DNA of 64,000 nucleotides from Imperialibacter sp040222385 (lineage in GTDB: Bacteria > Bacteroidota > Bacteroidia > Cytophagales > Cyclobacteriaceae): NCBI RefSeq assembly GCF_040222385.1, contig NZ_JAVKDF010000056.1, positions 1 to 64,000 on the forward strand, given 5' to 3'. Numbering within the stretch: position 1 is the stretch's first letter; each line of letters opens with the position of its first letter. The position numbers were made by a program, and so were the translations under genes. Under the pieces are notes generated by a model. That model saw nothing but the letters and a program-made list of their open reading frames with translations. It had not been told where the DNA came from and searched no databases. Of the stretch, positions 27,991 to 37,345 are shown one piece after another.

Positions 27991-28032
27991 AAAGAGGTTA
28001 CTCTCTGCACTTCCGCAGAGAGTAACCTCTTT
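27991..28032. repeat. Perfect 18-bp inverted repeat
   Basis: AAAGAGGTTACTCTCTGC at 27991-28008 and its exact complement at 28015-28032 are separated by six bases (ACTTCC). AACCTCTT then repeats part of the arm. There is no T-run of terminator type, although it follows the FISUMP gene. It may be a mobile palindromic repeat, a very stable terminator, or a protein-binding site. Confidence 0.65.
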
Positions 28033-28144
28033 AACCTCTTGAGTACCGTCCCCTCTTAGCTGAGCCACCATCGAACAGAGGCCCCCAACCCAAACTTTTT
28101 CAGTAGCAAGTTCCTATCACTACTTTGCCAAACAGTTCAAAAAG

Positions 28145-28173
28145 AAAAGCGAGGGCAAAACGCCCCCGCTTTT
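28145..28173 (-). terminator. Terminator of the DUF3494 lipoprotein gene
   Basis: On the minus strand AAAAGCGGGGGC pairs with GCCCTCGCTTTT through 12 bp (one G-T pair) with a five-base loop. T-rich sequence follows. It lies about 40 bases after the stop codon at 28212. Confidence 0.8.
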
Positions 28174-28211
28174 TATAAAAAACCAACCTAACTTTATTTT
28201 TAGAGATGCCC

Positions 28212-30536
28212 TTAAGGCTTAACGACAGCATTGCCATCGAGTATAACCGCTGTTTGGGCCAGCATACGACCATTCAGGCTTGCACCTGTTTGTAGTGTAA
28301 TGCCAGTCATCGATAGTACTATGCCCTCAAAATGAGCGTTGGTGCCTATCACTACTTCGCCGGCCACTTGCCAGAAGATGTTCTTGGCTTGAGCTCCACC
28401 TGTCAACGTGATGTTTTTTGCTGCGCTCATGGTGAGGTCACCTGAGATCTGGAAGATCCAAACGTCGTCTGGCCCTCCCGAAATCGTAACGTCAGACGGA
28501 ACAGTCACTGTGCTTGTCCACTTGTAAAGACCAGCGGCTAGCGTTTGTCCGCCAATATTACCCGTTCCCAGCTCTGAAAAGTCTGGTGTTGGGCGTCCGG
28601 CTGCATCGTTGTAAGCAGTGATCATGTTTTCCACCGCTACCGTCAGATTTGTCGACGTAGGAGAAGCCATGTCGGCCGCATACACCTTACCTGTGACCTG
28701 TGGTGAAGTGGCAAAACCTGTAGCATCTGTCAAAGCAAATCCAGTGATGAAAGAGGTAGCCGCCGGGCTGAGCCCCAAATCACCCGTAATGGCCGATGTC
28801 GGGATATTATTGATCGCTGTTTTGGCCAGAATAACATAATTACCCGATGCACCAAGGCTGACTGCGGCCAGGCCTGAAACGGTGCCTGTAGTGAAGGTCC
28901 ACACATGGGCCGCCGCAAGGGCGCTTCCTGTTGTGTTTTTGGCATCGGTGGTCACCGTTGCTGTGTAGATTTTATTTGATTCTAATAGGCTATTGGGGAT
29001 AAACTGACCTGTCATGCCCGAGTAGCTGATCGCTCCGGCTATAGCTGTTGCTCCCTGCTTCAGCGTGAACGACGATGATGTGATCGTTGACGCATCCATT
29101 GTCTCGTTGAAAGTAACCGACAGTACCTTGTTCAGGGCAACACCTGTGGCGGCATTGGCCGGGTTGCTGGCCGTTACTGTAGGCAAAAAGTCGGTAGTGA
29201 AGCTCCATACTTTGGCTGCTGCTATGGCCACTCCACCCAGGTCTTTTGCGTCAGTAGTCACAGTGGCTGTGAAGACAGAGCCAGCTGCTAATGCGGTAGT
29301 TGGTGTGAACACTGCGGTGTTTCCAGTATAGCTAACAGCCCCGGCAACAGCGGTAGTACCTTGCATCAGAGTGAATGAGGTAGCGGTAAACGTTGATGGA
29401 TCCATGGCCTCGCTAAAGGTAATGGAGATGGCCTGACTAAGAGCCACGTTGAGGGCCGCATCTAAAGGCGCCGTCGATATGATCGTAGGAATCGCATTGG
29501 TTGTAAAACTCCAAGCTTTGGCTTCGGCCAGCGCTGTGCCAGCCAGGTTCTTCGCACCTACGGTTACGTTGGCAGAGTAGGTCAGCCCTGGTTCTAAAGC
29601 ACTTGTCGGCGTGAAAACGGCAATATTTCCAGCATAGGTCACAGTTCCTGCAACAGCGGTTGTGCCTTGCGTCAGCGTGAATGAAGTGCTGGTAACCGTT
29701 GATGGATCCATTGCCTCGCTAAATGTTGCTGAAACGGTAATGTTCAGTGCCACGTCGGTCGCCTCGTTGAGGGGAGCAATTGCCGCTACCGTGGGGGCAA
29801 CGAGTACAGGCGCAAGTCCTGACGTAAAGCTGAAAGTATGGATGTTCTCCAGGGCTACGCCTTCCATGTTTTTGGCATCCACGCTTAAGGTAGCTGTGTA
29901 CAAAATGCTGGCAGCCAAATCACTTGTTGGAGTGAAAATAGCTACAGAATCCGCATAAGTCACAGTTCCAGCAACGGCGGTTGTGCCTTGCTTAAGAGTG
30001 AATGAAGTGCTGGTAATCGTTGACGGATCCATTGCTTCGCTAAATTTTATCGAAATAGCCATGTTCAGGGCCACGTCAGTCGCCTCGTTGAGCGGAGTAG
30101 TTGTTACTACTGTTGGTGCTGCAACTGCAGGGGCAAGTCCTGATGTGAAGCTGAAAGTATGGATATTCGCCAGGGCTACGCCTTCCATGTCTTTGGCTCC
30201 TACGGTTATGGCAGCAGTATACAAAGTGCTGGCCGTCAAATTACTTGTTGGAGTGAAGGTGGCTACCGAATCAGCGTAGGACACGGTTCCTTCCACAGCG
30301 CTGGTTCCTTCTAACAGCGTAAAAGTGGTAGCGTTGATCGTCAAAGAATTCATGTCTTTGTCGAAGGTGATTTCAATGGACGTATCAAGTGCCACGTCCT
30401 CTGCGTCAGCCACCGGGCTTGAAGAAACCACTTTGGGTGCTAATGCGCTGGGCTCACTTTCATCGTCTTTGCCGCAGCTGGTAATCAATACGATGGCTGC
30501 CATGGCAATCATTGTGAAAGCGTTCTTTAATTCCAT
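28212..30536 (-). CDS. Lipoprotein with five Ig-like domains and DUF3494 ice-binding-like domain
   Basis: The 774 residues have a lipoprotein signal (LITSCGK), five bacterial Ig-like domains (Big_5 type, each with a FSEAMDPSTITSTSFTLKQG-like strand), and a complete DUF3494 domain in the last 220 residues (IGGQTLAAGLYKW, DVWIFQISGDLTM, AKNIFWQVAGEVVIGTNAHFEG, NGRMLAQ). DUF3494 proteins include ice-binding and ice-adhesion proteins; other members have unknown ligands. The Ig array would hold the domain away from the surface. A copy of the 37-bp regulatory element lies about 130 bp upstream. Confidence 0.85.
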   Translation of the reverse strand: MELKNAFTMIAMAAIVLITSCGKDDESEPSALAPKVVSSSPVADAEDVALDTSIEITFDKDMNSLTINATTFTLLEGTSAVEGTVSYADSVATFTPTSNLTASTLYTAAITVGAKDMEGVALANIHTFSFTSGLAPAVAAPTVVTTTPLNEATDVALNMAISIKFSEAMDPSTITSTSFTLKQGTTAVAGTVTYADSVAIFTPTSDLAASILYTATLSVDAKNMEGVALENIHTFSFTSGLAPVLVAPTVAAIAPLNEATDVALNITVSATFSEAMDPSTVTSTSFTLTQGTTAVAGTVTYAGNIAVFTPTSALEPGLTYSANVTVGAKNLAGTALAEAKAWSFTTNAIPTIISTAPLDAALNVALSQAISITFSEAMDPSTFTATSFTLMQGTTAVAGAVSYTGNTAVFTPTTALAAGSVFTATVTTDAKDLGGVAIAAAKVWSFTTDFLPTVTASNPANAATGVALNKVLSVTFNETMDASTITSSSFTLKQGATAIAGAISYSGMTGQFIPNSLLESNKIYTATVTTDAKNTTGSALAAAHVWTFTTGTVSGLAAVSLGASGNYVILAKTAINNIPTSAITGDLGLSPAATSFITGFALTDATGFATSPQVTGKVYAADMASPTSTNLTVAVENMITAYNDAAGRPTPDFSELGTGNIGGQTLAAGLYKWTSTVTVPSDVTISGGPDDVWIFQISGDLTMSAAKNITLTGGAQAKNIFWQVAGEVVIGTNAHFEGIVLSMTGITLQTGASLNGRMLAQTAVILDGNAVVKP

Positions 30537-30664
30537 AATCTGTTATTTAAATATCCGTTACTAGCGGGGCCGGGGAGTATTTACTCACTAGCCGCAAAGG
30601 TGGGCACCTGGTCATCAGGCGAGGCTTTGATGACACAAAGGTGGCTGGATTGAAGCTGGAATGT

Positions 30665-30701
30665 GTTGTATGCTGTTAGCAGAGAGTTACATATATCGCA
30701 G
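30665..30701 (-). promoter_or_regulatory. 37-bp tandem TTACA element upstream of the DUF3494 gene
   Basis: GTTGTA at 30665 and GTTACATATATCGCAG at 30686-30701 lie 21 bases apart, in the layout shared by seven sites in this window. The first block is degenerate. It lies 129 bp upstream of the start at 30536. The rest of the gap to 31115 holds one further repeat-like stretch and no gene. Confidence 0.55.
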
Positions 30702-30744
30702 GTTTTGAATGCATTGCCGGAATGACTAACACAAAGTAAACATG

Positions 30745-30815
30745 ATTAGTGAACGTCATCTCGAGGCTGGCTGAAAGGAACGACCGACAGATCTCGTTAA
30801 CTAACCTATGCAATG
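30745..30815. repeat. Possible dispersed repeat in the intergenic gap
   Basis: The stretch contains GTCATCTCGAGG and CAGATCTCGTTAACTAACC, ending ATGCAATGACAACC. It reads like the short dispersed repeats that are common in Cytophagales and Flavobacteriia. I recall that type rather than matching it here, so confidence is low. A minus-strand frame runs through it but shows no protein-like features. Confidence 0.25.
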
Positions 30816-31115
30816 ACAACCAGACTTTTATCCTTCTATCGATTGCTATTTGGATGGCTGATTGAAGTGACGGTAGTGTAGGAGATGGGACGTTCGAATT
30901 ATCATTTTCGACCACTTTATCACTGCCCCATCTCCCTCATTTCCAACTAAGATTTTGGTCAGGCAAATTGAAATGTCCACAAACCCTATTTATCCCGCTT
31001 TTAGTGGTACCTTCCGGTAGATTCATCAGCACGAGAATCGGGTACCATTCCAACTCGCTCCCCCTCTGCATTTTCGGTGTTTATCAATTTTGAGTTTCAT
31101 CCAAATGCTATCACC

Positions 31116-32579
31116 ATGCGAGTATCGGTTATAAGGAAAAATGTAAAATTCATGCCCGACTCAAGCAGGGTAGTCGCCAGGTTTTTTGTCAATGGTGACG
31201 AACGAACCCAAAAGTTGCTTAACAGGATCATGGCCCTCGAAGAAAAACAGGTGGGCCTTGCGCTGGAACAAACGCTGCGTGAATTTGCCAGCCGGCACCG
31301 AAACATCTCAAGGATATTTTTCAAGCATTGCGACAATATCCGAAGGGTGATTGAGGGAATGGAAATCAACTATTCACAGCTTTCCGATGAACGGAAGATG
31401 CTCATCGGTTCTTATTGCACTTCGGAGTACTCCATCGAATCAGCTGCTTTTTTCAACCCTTCCCTGATCAGTGACCTCGATCAGCTTTCTTTAGAGAATG
31501 GTGAACAACGGGTCATTTTGTCGTTCAGGGCTACAGGAGAAGGGCATATTTCATCGATTGTATTCAGAAGGGGAATACTCGATGCAAACAATGACATGAA
31601 GGTAATGGCCACAGGAAGCCACATGGATACACCTGAGATCACTCACAAGAAGCTGTACGACAAAAGCCGGTTTGTTAAAAAACTAAAGGAAATGAGCATT
31701 CTTGAGAAATATTCCACCAATCTTATGGAAGCTCTGCCTGAAAAATTTGAATACTACGCATTGAAGCGGGCTGTGGACAGAGTGTTGAACGATGCAACGA
31801 TCAGCGCCGACCGGCGTATGGCACTTGAAGAGGTGACCTGGCTGGCAGACTCGTTTTATGACGTAGCCTTCAAACGTGACTCAGACATTTCGGAAAGAGT
31901 GCTGTTTCCCGTGTCTGAGTCGGAAAGCAACGGCATCGAGGATGCCCGGTTTGTCAGGTTTACGGACGACGACATGAACGAAAAAATTTATGCCACCTAC
32001 ACCGCATATAATGGCCACACCATCCTTCCGAAGCTTCTTTCAACAGACGATTTTTACACCTTTCGGGTGATGCCGTTGCACGGCAATGGGGCACTGAACA
32101 AGAACCTCGCCCTTTTTCCAAAAAAGATCAAAGGTAAATACGCCATGCTGGCACGGGTGGACGGGGTAAACAACTACCTGATGTATTCAGACAGAAATAC
32201 TGTTTGGAACAGTCCTGTCATTATTCAGGAGCCGAGGTTTCCCTGGGAATTTACGCAGATCGGCAACTGCGGCTCGCCTATTTGGACAGAGGAAGGGTGG
32301 CTGGTCATTTCTCATGGTGTGGGGCCTATGCGGCGGTACTGCATTGGGGCGTCTCTGTTTGACCTGGATGATCCTTCCAAAGAGATTGGAAGGTTGGAGG
32401 AACCATTACTTTCTCCCCTCGAGCAGGAAAGGGAGGGTTATGTGCCTAATGTAGTTTACTCCTGCGGGGCAATGATTCACAACGCCAGCCTGATTCTCCC
32501 CTATGCGGTGTCGGATTATGCGTCTACCTATGGTGTGGTAGACATGGCTGAACTGTTTTATGCACTGAAGAAGAGATAG
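31116..32579 (+). CDS. GH130-family glycoside phosphorylase or hydrolase
   Basis: I chose the ATG at 31116 (MRVSVIRKNVKFMPDSSRVV), giving 487 residues. The five-bladed propeller of GH130 follows an N-terminal helical part, with GIEDARFVRFTDDD (catalytic region) and EFTQIGNCGSPIWTEEGW. GH130 enzymes act on mannosides, often as beta-1,2- or beta-1,4-mannoside phosphorylases. It converges with two glycosyltransferase genes, with three bases between stops. Together they could make and recycle a mannose-containing glycan. The exact linkage is not evident. Confidence 0.8.
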   Translation: MRVSVIRKNVKFMPDSSRVVARFFVNGDERTQKLLNRIMALEEKQVGLALEQTLREFASRHRNISRIFFKHCDNIRRVIEGMEINYSQLSDERKMLIGSYCTSEYSIESAAFFNPSLISDLDQLSLENGEQRVILSFRATGEGHISSIVFRRGILDANNDMKVMATGSHMDTPEITHKKLYDKSRFVKKLKEMSILEKYSTNLMEALPEKFEYYALKRAVDRVLNDATISADRRMALEEVTWLADSFYDVAFKRDSDISERVLFPVSESESNGIEDARFVRFTDDDMNEKIYATYTAYNGHTILPKLLSTDDFYTFRVMPLHGNGALNKNLALFPKKIKGKYAMLARVDGVNNYLMYSDRNTVWNSPVIIQEPRFPWEFTQIGNCGSPIWTEEGWLVISHGVGPMRRYCIGASLFDLDDPSKEIGRLEEPLLSPLEQEREGYVPNVVYSCGAMIHNASLILPYAVSDYASTYGVVDMAELFYALKKR

Positions 32580-32581
32580 GA

Positions 32582-33598
32582 TTAGGAGCGAGCGTGTAAC
32601 ACCATTTCATAGGCCTGAATATAAGCCTCCACCATCGCCTCTATGCTGAAGTGGGTTTTGGCCTGCTCTCTGCATCGGTGAGGGTCGAGCTGAGGCAGTA
32701 GTGCCACCGATTGGACGGCCTCCGTTATATCCCTGACCAAAAAACCGGTCACTCCATTGACAATCAATTCGGGCATGCTGCCTCTGTCGAAGGCGATGGT
32801 GGGTGTGCCGCACATCATGGCTTCCACCACACTCAAGCCAAACGGCTCGTCGAAAAAGATGGGGTGCAATAAGGCCATGGCCTCGCTCAATAGTTTGTTT
32901 CGGTCAACCGGCCCCACATTGCCCAGGTAAGTCACCAGGCCACTGTCAACCGAAGGTTTGATAGTCGTTTCATAGTACTGCTGGTCTTGAATAAGCCCGG
33001 CCATGATCAGTGGTACTCCTGCCCGGCGGGCAATGTCGATGGCGGCATGCGCTCCTTTGTCCAGATGGATTCTGCCGAAATACAACAGGTAGTTCTCCTT
33101 GTCTTTTTTGAAGGTGAAATCTTCCGGATTCAGTCCGTGGTAGATAGTGCTCAGATAGTCCAGCTCAGGATGCCGATCGGCGTTGGAGATGGAAATGTAA
33201 GCGGTGGAGGCGTTATACTTTTTGTAAACAGGGACTATTTTGGGAGAAGAGAATCCGTGGATGGTGGTGACCATCGGCGTGTCGATGAGGCCGGAATAGG
33301 TGAGGGGCAGGAAGTCGAAGTGGTTGTGGATGATGTCGAAGCGAGCCGCCTGTTCCATCAGGTGGCTGATGTGCAGGCATTCCCATACTTTGGGGTCTAT
33401 GTTTTGATCCTCAGCATAAGGACGCTCACACACCGATTGGAGCTGGCCGCTGGTGATGGAATCGCCAGTTGCAAATAAGGTAACGTCAATACCCTTTTTG
33501 CATAGCCCTTCTGCAATATTTGAAGCTACTTGCTCCCAGGGGCCATATTTTTTGGGAGGGGTGCTCCACGCAATGGATGAGAGGATAGCAACCTTCAT
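32582..33598 (-). CDS. GT4-family glycosyltransferase
   Basis: The 338 residues have the GT-B fold: an N-terminal acceptor domain starting MKVAILSSIAWSTPPKKYGPWEQV and a C-terminal nucleotide-sugar domain with YLLYFGRIHLDKG and the E-x7-E motif region DEPFGLSVVEAMMCGTPTI. This is family 4, a retaining transferase acting on the cytoplasmic side. It overlaps the preceding gene by four bases (ATGA), so translation is probably coupled. Confidence 0.87.
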   Translation of the reverse strand: MKVAILSSIAWSTPPKKYGPWEQVASNIAEGLCKKGIDVTLFATGDSITSGQLQSVCERPYAEDQNIDPKVWECLHISHLMEQAARFDIIHNHFDFLPLTYSGLIDTPMVTTIHGFSSPKIVPVYKKYNASTAYISISNADRHPELDYLSTIYHGLNPEDFTFKKDKENYLLYFGRIHLDKGAHAAIDIARRAGVPLIMAGLIQDQQYYETTIKPSVDSGLVTYLGNVGPVDRNKLLSEAMALLHPIFFDEPFGLSVVEAMMCGTPTIAFDRGSMPELIVNGVTGFLVRDITEAVQSVALLPQLDPHRCREQAKTHFSIEAMVEAYIQAYEMVLHARS

Positions 33599-35832
33599 CC
33601 ACCTGATTTATAAAACTCCTCATGCGCCTGAAGCACTGTAAGGTGAGAGATCAGGTAGGCCAACGAGCTTTCTGCGCCCTGATTTCGGTTGACGCCATAG
33701 TTTTCAAAGCCATCGCAGCAGCCCTTGGTTTCAAAATCATACAAACTCATGCGCAAATCGTTTTCGCCCAGAAACCACATAAACGCCGTGTACAGCTCAT
33801 TAAGGTATTTCTTGTCTCTGGTCAGGTGAAATGCCTGATGAAACATGAGCACCATGGCCAAGGCATCGATGGGCTGCTGCCCGTATATCGAACGAGTGCC
33901 ATCTTTCTGGTACCATTCGCTGTTTCCGATGATGGATAAATAACCATCCTTCATGGTGTGACTCGTCAGGAAATCCATGCTGTCCATGGCCACTTTTGTT
34001 ATTTTTTCATCATTCAGTATTTCGGCTGCGTGAAGAAGTGAAAGCGGTAAAATGCCATTATCGTAGGCCAGCAAAGCTTCAAACCACTGCCAATCGGCCG
34101 TGCAGTTGTCGTCGTAATGTGCTACCAGCACATGAGCCAGGTTTCTCAACCGTTCGGTCATGCCATCGTCGGAAGGGTTGCTCTTCAGGTAATAGCAAAC
34201 GCCTATCATGGTATTGGCAATACTGCGGATGGACTTCAGTTTTTCAAAGTTGGGTGCCGCTTCAAAAAAGACAAGCCTGCCGGTTTGGTAGTAGGCATCG
34301 TTGGGCGCATTGCCCAGCAGGTAGCCCAGTGCCCATATAGTTCTGCCGAAGGAGTCTTCTGAGCCCACCTGGTCGAGAAAATTGCGATTGAAGCTGAGGA
34401 AATTTTTGAACGTACCGTCTTCATTTTGCAGGTAATGGATATAGCTCAGGTAAATCGGCATAAACTCCAGAGCCGTCGCATCCTTCTTTTGTTTATAGGC
34501 CATTAACGCCATTAACAAAGCACGGGCGTTGTCGTCAAGGCAATACCCTTCCTTGAGGTTTGGAATCCCAAACTTTGCATGCTGTATAATGCCGGTGTCG
34601 TCCGTTAGTCGCTTAATGTGTGCGAGCGAAAAAGGAGGCAGGAGCATGAGGTCGATGATGGTCTCCTTTTTATCGAATGCTTGCGGGGGATCTGCAAGAA
34701 TACTTCTCGCCAGGGCAGTGTACTTCTCACCCGTTTTTGGCCAGGTGATGTTCTTCCCATACTCATACGCCTTCCTTTGAAGCTCTTTCAACACTGCCGG
34801 CTGGCTGAGTAGTTCATTGAGGATAGTCGCCAGCTGATCGGAGTCGCCGAAGTCAAACAGGCGCCCCCGGCCGTCGGCAAGCAGCTCACTGGCATACCAA
34901 TAGGGGGTAGAAACCACCGAGCAGCCAACGCCCATGGCAAACGACAAGGTGCCGCTTGTGATCTGGGCTTCATTCAGGTAGGGGGTAATATAGATATCAC
35001 AGGCGGCCAGGTATTTGAAGAGCTGATCAGGATCCATAAACTCGTTCAAAAAGAACACATGATCCGATAGTTTCAGGCTTTTGACGAGCAAATGGAGAGA
35101 GTTGCGGTATTCCTCACCTGAGTGACGCAGGATATTGGGATGGGTTTTTCCAAGTACTATATAGAGCACTTCAGGATGCTTTTCTATCACTGATGGTAGC
35201 GCTTTTATGACCGTCTCTATGCCTTTGTTGCGGCCAATGAAGCCAAACGTTAACAGCACCTTTTTGCTTTCCAGTTTGAACTCTTTTTTGGCCAGGGCGT
35301 GGTCAAAATGAATGTCGGGTACGCCATGCTCAATGAAGGCAATTTTTTCCCCTGGCACGTCATAAATACCGGTGAGGAACTCAATGGCCTTATGGCTCAT
35401 GACCACCACCTTGCTGGCCATCTTACAGATTTCTTTCAGTATGGCTTTTTCATTGTAAGAAGGGGCCTTCAATATGGTGTGGAGTGTTACAATCACCGGC
35501 ACCTTTAGCCTATGCAACAGAGGAAGGATATACACACCGCTTTGTCCTCCAAAAATACCGAATTCATGCTCCAGCACACAAAGATCTGCACCGCTCAAAT
35601 TGATGAAATTGGCCGCCTCAATGTAGTCGGCCTGCTGCTCCTGGCGGATCGTCAGCTTTACCTCTTTTGGGTAGGGATAGATCTGATCGTGATCGTTTAA
35701 TGCAACTACAAACGCTTCCTCGCCGGTTCCTTTTTCTCCTTGTGAACGTGACATAGCATCCACAAGGTCCCAGGTAAATGTACCAATGCCGCATTCACGG
35801 GGGGGGTAGGTGCCGATGTAGGCGATTTTCAT
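33595..35832 (-). CDS. Two-domain GT4 glycosyltransferase with C-terminal alpha/alpha domain
   Basis: The 745 residues are a fusion. Residues 1 to about 390 are a GT4 transferase (MKIAYIGTYPPRECGIGTFT, VLLTFGFIGRNKGIE, SGTLSFAMGVGCSVVSTPYWYASELL). Residues from about 400 on are a helical domain (CLDDNARALLMALMAY, GRTIWALGYLL, DWQWFEALLAYDNGILPLSLLHA) like an alpha/alpha six-hairpin barrel of glycosidases. Such fusions may extend and trim one glycan. The gene is coupled to the downstream GT4 and sits in the minus-strand block headed by the element at 37162. Confidence 0.8.
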   Translation of the reverse strand: MKIAYIGTYPPRECGIGTFTWDLVDAMSRSQGEKGTGEEAFVVALNDHDQIYPYPKEVKLTIRQEQQADYIEAANFINLSGADLCVLEHEFGIFGGQSGVYILPLLHRLKVPVIVTLHTILKAPSYNEKAILKEICKMASKVVVMSHKAIEFLTGIYDVPGEKIAFIEHGVPDIHFDHALAKKEFKLESKKVLLTFGFIGRNKGIETVIKALPSVIEKHPEVLYIVLGKTHPNILRHSGEEYRNSLHLLVKSLKLSDHVFFLNEFMDPDQLFKYLAACDIYITPYLNEAQITSGTLSFAMGVGCSVVSTPYWYASELLADGRGRLFDFGDSDQLATILNELLSQPAVLKELQRKAYEYGKNITWPKTGEKYTALARSILADPPQAFDKKETIIDLMLLPPFSLAHIKRLTDDTGIIQHAKFGIPNLKEGYCLDDNARALLMALMAYKQKKDATALEFMPIYLSYIHYLQNEDGTFKNFLSFNRNFLDQVGSEDSFGRTIWALGYLLGNAPNDAYYQTGRLVFFEAAPNFEKLKSIRSIANTMIGVCYYLKSNPSDDGMTERLRNLAHVLVAHYDDNCTADWQWFEALLAYDNGILPLSLLHAAEILNDEKITKVAMDSMDFLTSHTMKDGYLSIIGNSEWYQKDGTRSIYGQQPIDALAMVLMFHQAFHLTRDKKYLNELYTAFMWFLGENDLRMSLYDFETKGCCDGFENYGVNRNQGAESSLAYLISHLTVLQAHEEFYKSGG

Positions 35833-35909
35833 ATCAAAGCATTAGAGGTGAGAAGCGCCTGCTGATAAAATAGACGAGCGCCTGAAAAAAACAGACAGCA
35901 AAGAATTGT

Positions 35910-36095
35910 TCAGGTCTTTGCCTGGGTAGCCACATCGGTAATCTCTCTTTCGAATAGTACCTTGTCTTTTTGCTCGGGATGAGTAGGAGACGTGCAATAA
36001 TAAATTTTCTTGATGTACCGCCTGATCACTAATTTTTCGCTGGGGTGGGCAAGGGTATATACCGTCGTTCCTTCTGCAAACTTATTTTCTGCCAT
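35910..36095 (-). CDS. Small DUF2158/YodC-like protein
   Basis: The 61 residues read KFAEGTTVYTLAHPSEKLVIRRY, then a YYC motif and FERE. The gene is a close paralog of its neighbour at 36131, with the pattern K-F-x2-G-x2-V, K-L-x3-R-Y, Y-Y-C and F-x-E-R-E. This matches small basic proteins of the DUF2158 type. The single Cys near the centre is shared. Function unknown. It is part of a minus-strand run with stress genes. Confidence 0.6.
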   Translation of the reverse strand: MAENKFAEGTTVYTLAHPSEKLVIRRYIKKIYYCTSPTHPEQKDKVLFEREITDVATQAKT

Positions 36096-36130
36096 GATTG
36101 AATGTTAATTGTTGCTATAATGCACTTCTG

Positions 36131-36364
36131 CTACATGTTTTCCTGCACACGACTCTCACCTGAGGAGACAGTCATCACCGGCAGCTTTGAGCCTGATGCT
36201 TCGCAAGCCAGCAGTTCCCGCTCGTGGAACACCAATTCTTTTCTTGACAGGTCCTCCATCATTTTGCAGTAATAAACGTTCGTAGCATACCGGCTAACGA
36301 TTAGTTTTTGGCCAGGTCGTATTTTTTCAACTACCAGGTCACCCACTTTAAATTTCCCTTCCAT
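36131..36364 (-). CDS. Small DUF2158/YodC-like protein, paralog
   Basis: The 77 residues start MEGKFKVGDLVVEKIRPGQKLIVSRY and include YYCK and FHEREL. It shares its core with the 61-residue gene 36 bases downstream and adds a C-terminal tail of about 20 residues rich in Ser and Glu. The tandem pair suggests a duplication. Function unknown. Confidence 0.6.
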   Translation of the reverse strand: MEGKFKVGDLVVEKIRPGQKLIVSRYATNVYYCKMMEDLSRKELVFHERELLACEASGSKLPVMTVSSGESRVQENM

Positions 36365-36398
36365 CGGATATTAATTTTGTGTGTTTTCCACGAAAAAT

Positions 36399-36749
36399 TT
36401 AGACGGACAAATCCTCATAACCACTTTTTATCATGGTTGAAATCATCTTGAAGCGGACATTTGCTTTTATTGCATTGCGGCAGTGGGCAGGAATAATAAT
36501 CGATTGCCCGGTGTCGAGTATATTCGACACGTCGTCAATCACCACTTCTGCTTTTCCATCAATCACCTGAATGAAAGTGTCAAATGGCGAAGTCTTCTCT
36601 GTTAGCATTTCTCCTGAGTCAAACGACACCGCACTCACATTGCCTGTCGTTTTCTTGATAATGGTTTTTATCACCACTGAGTTAGGTACATATTCTATAA
36701 TTTCTACGATGATGAAAACTTTGGCTTTAGGGTATTCTGGCGTATCCAT
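36399..36749 (-). CDS. Cupin-domain protein
   Basis: The 116 residues show the cupin double-strand pattern: DTFIQVIDGKAEVVIDDV, then LDTGQSIIIPAHCRNAIKA. The first motif lacks the usual two histidines, while the second has one (H in PAHCRN), so metal binding is uncertain. Small cupins of this type can bind ligands or act as dioxygenases. It lies between the CsbD-like and the YodC-like genes. Confidence 0.7.
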   Translation of the reverse strand: MDTPEYPKAKVFIIVEIIEYVPNSVVIKTIIKKTTGNVSAVSFDSGEMLTEKTSPFDTFIQVIDGKAEVVIDDVSNILDTGQSIIIPAHCRNAIKANVRFKMISTMIKSGYEDLSV

Positions 36750-36877
36750 TTTGAATGTTTAGCTATTTGCAATGAGTTAAAAGGACAGTTTCTGGTAGAG
36801 CACCATCACTGCCCTTTCGTTACCCTCCAGGTGTGTTCGCAGTATCTATTAAATAATGCGTTTTTCACTTCAAAGGG

Positions 36878-37108
36878 CTATGCTTTGTTTTCAAAAGGAA
36901 GCCCTTTCCTAATGATGTTCATCACCTCTTCGCTGTCCTTGTTGATTCGTTCACATATCCTTGTGAGCAAATCCTGTTCTCCGCCCGCTTCGAACACCAG
37001 GTCTTCGTCAGTGAGTAGTCCAAATTTCTGCTTGAGTAATCCCGACTGATCGGCCCAGTCGCCCGTTATTTTAAATACGCCTGCTGCTTTAATTTTCGCT
37101 GTAGCCAT
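36878..37108 (-). CDS. CsbD-like general stress protein
   Basis: The 76 residues match CsbD: FKITGDWADQSGLLKQKFGLLTDEDLVFEAGGEQDLLTRICERI and following helices. CsbD proteins are small, highly charged and induced by general stress, without known catalysis. It is a paralog of the gene at 49655. The 37-bp element at 37162-37198 ends 90 bp upstream, and this gene heads a run of co-directional genes down to the GT4 at 32582. Confidence 0.75.
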   Translation of the reverse strand: MATAKIKAAGVFKITGDWADQSGLLKQKFGLLTDEDLVFEAGGEQDLLTRICERINKDSEEVMNIIRKGLPFENKA

Positions 37109-37161
37109 TCAAGTATTGGTTATTTCAATAGACAAAGTTGTCGCAATACCCAACCGGAAAC

Positions 37162-37198
37162 CTTACATCTTAAGCAGAGAGTGTTACATATATCACAG
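37162..37198 (-). promoter_or_regulatory. 37-bp tandem TTACA element heading the CsbD operon
   Basis: CTTACA at 37162 and GTTACATATATCACAG at 37183-37198, 21 bases apart. It is one of the best-matching copies. It lies 54-90 bp upstream of the start at 37108. Confidence 0.7.
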
Positions 37199-37345
37199 AT
37201 TGGGAGCTTGGCTGTTCCGATTACGCCCCGTCTTTCGTAGTGCACACAAGGTCAGTGCCGGACACGGAAAACAGCAAGCCATGCTTTCGTCAACTAGAAG
37301 CGTCTTCGCATTTTTTTCTAAAAATGTATCGTATTGGAGAGTTAC

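Noticed and set aside
30676..30915. 79-residue minus-strand frame in the gap after the DUF3494 gene
   Set aside because: The frame crosses the 37-bp element and a repeat-like stretch and has no protein-like pattern.
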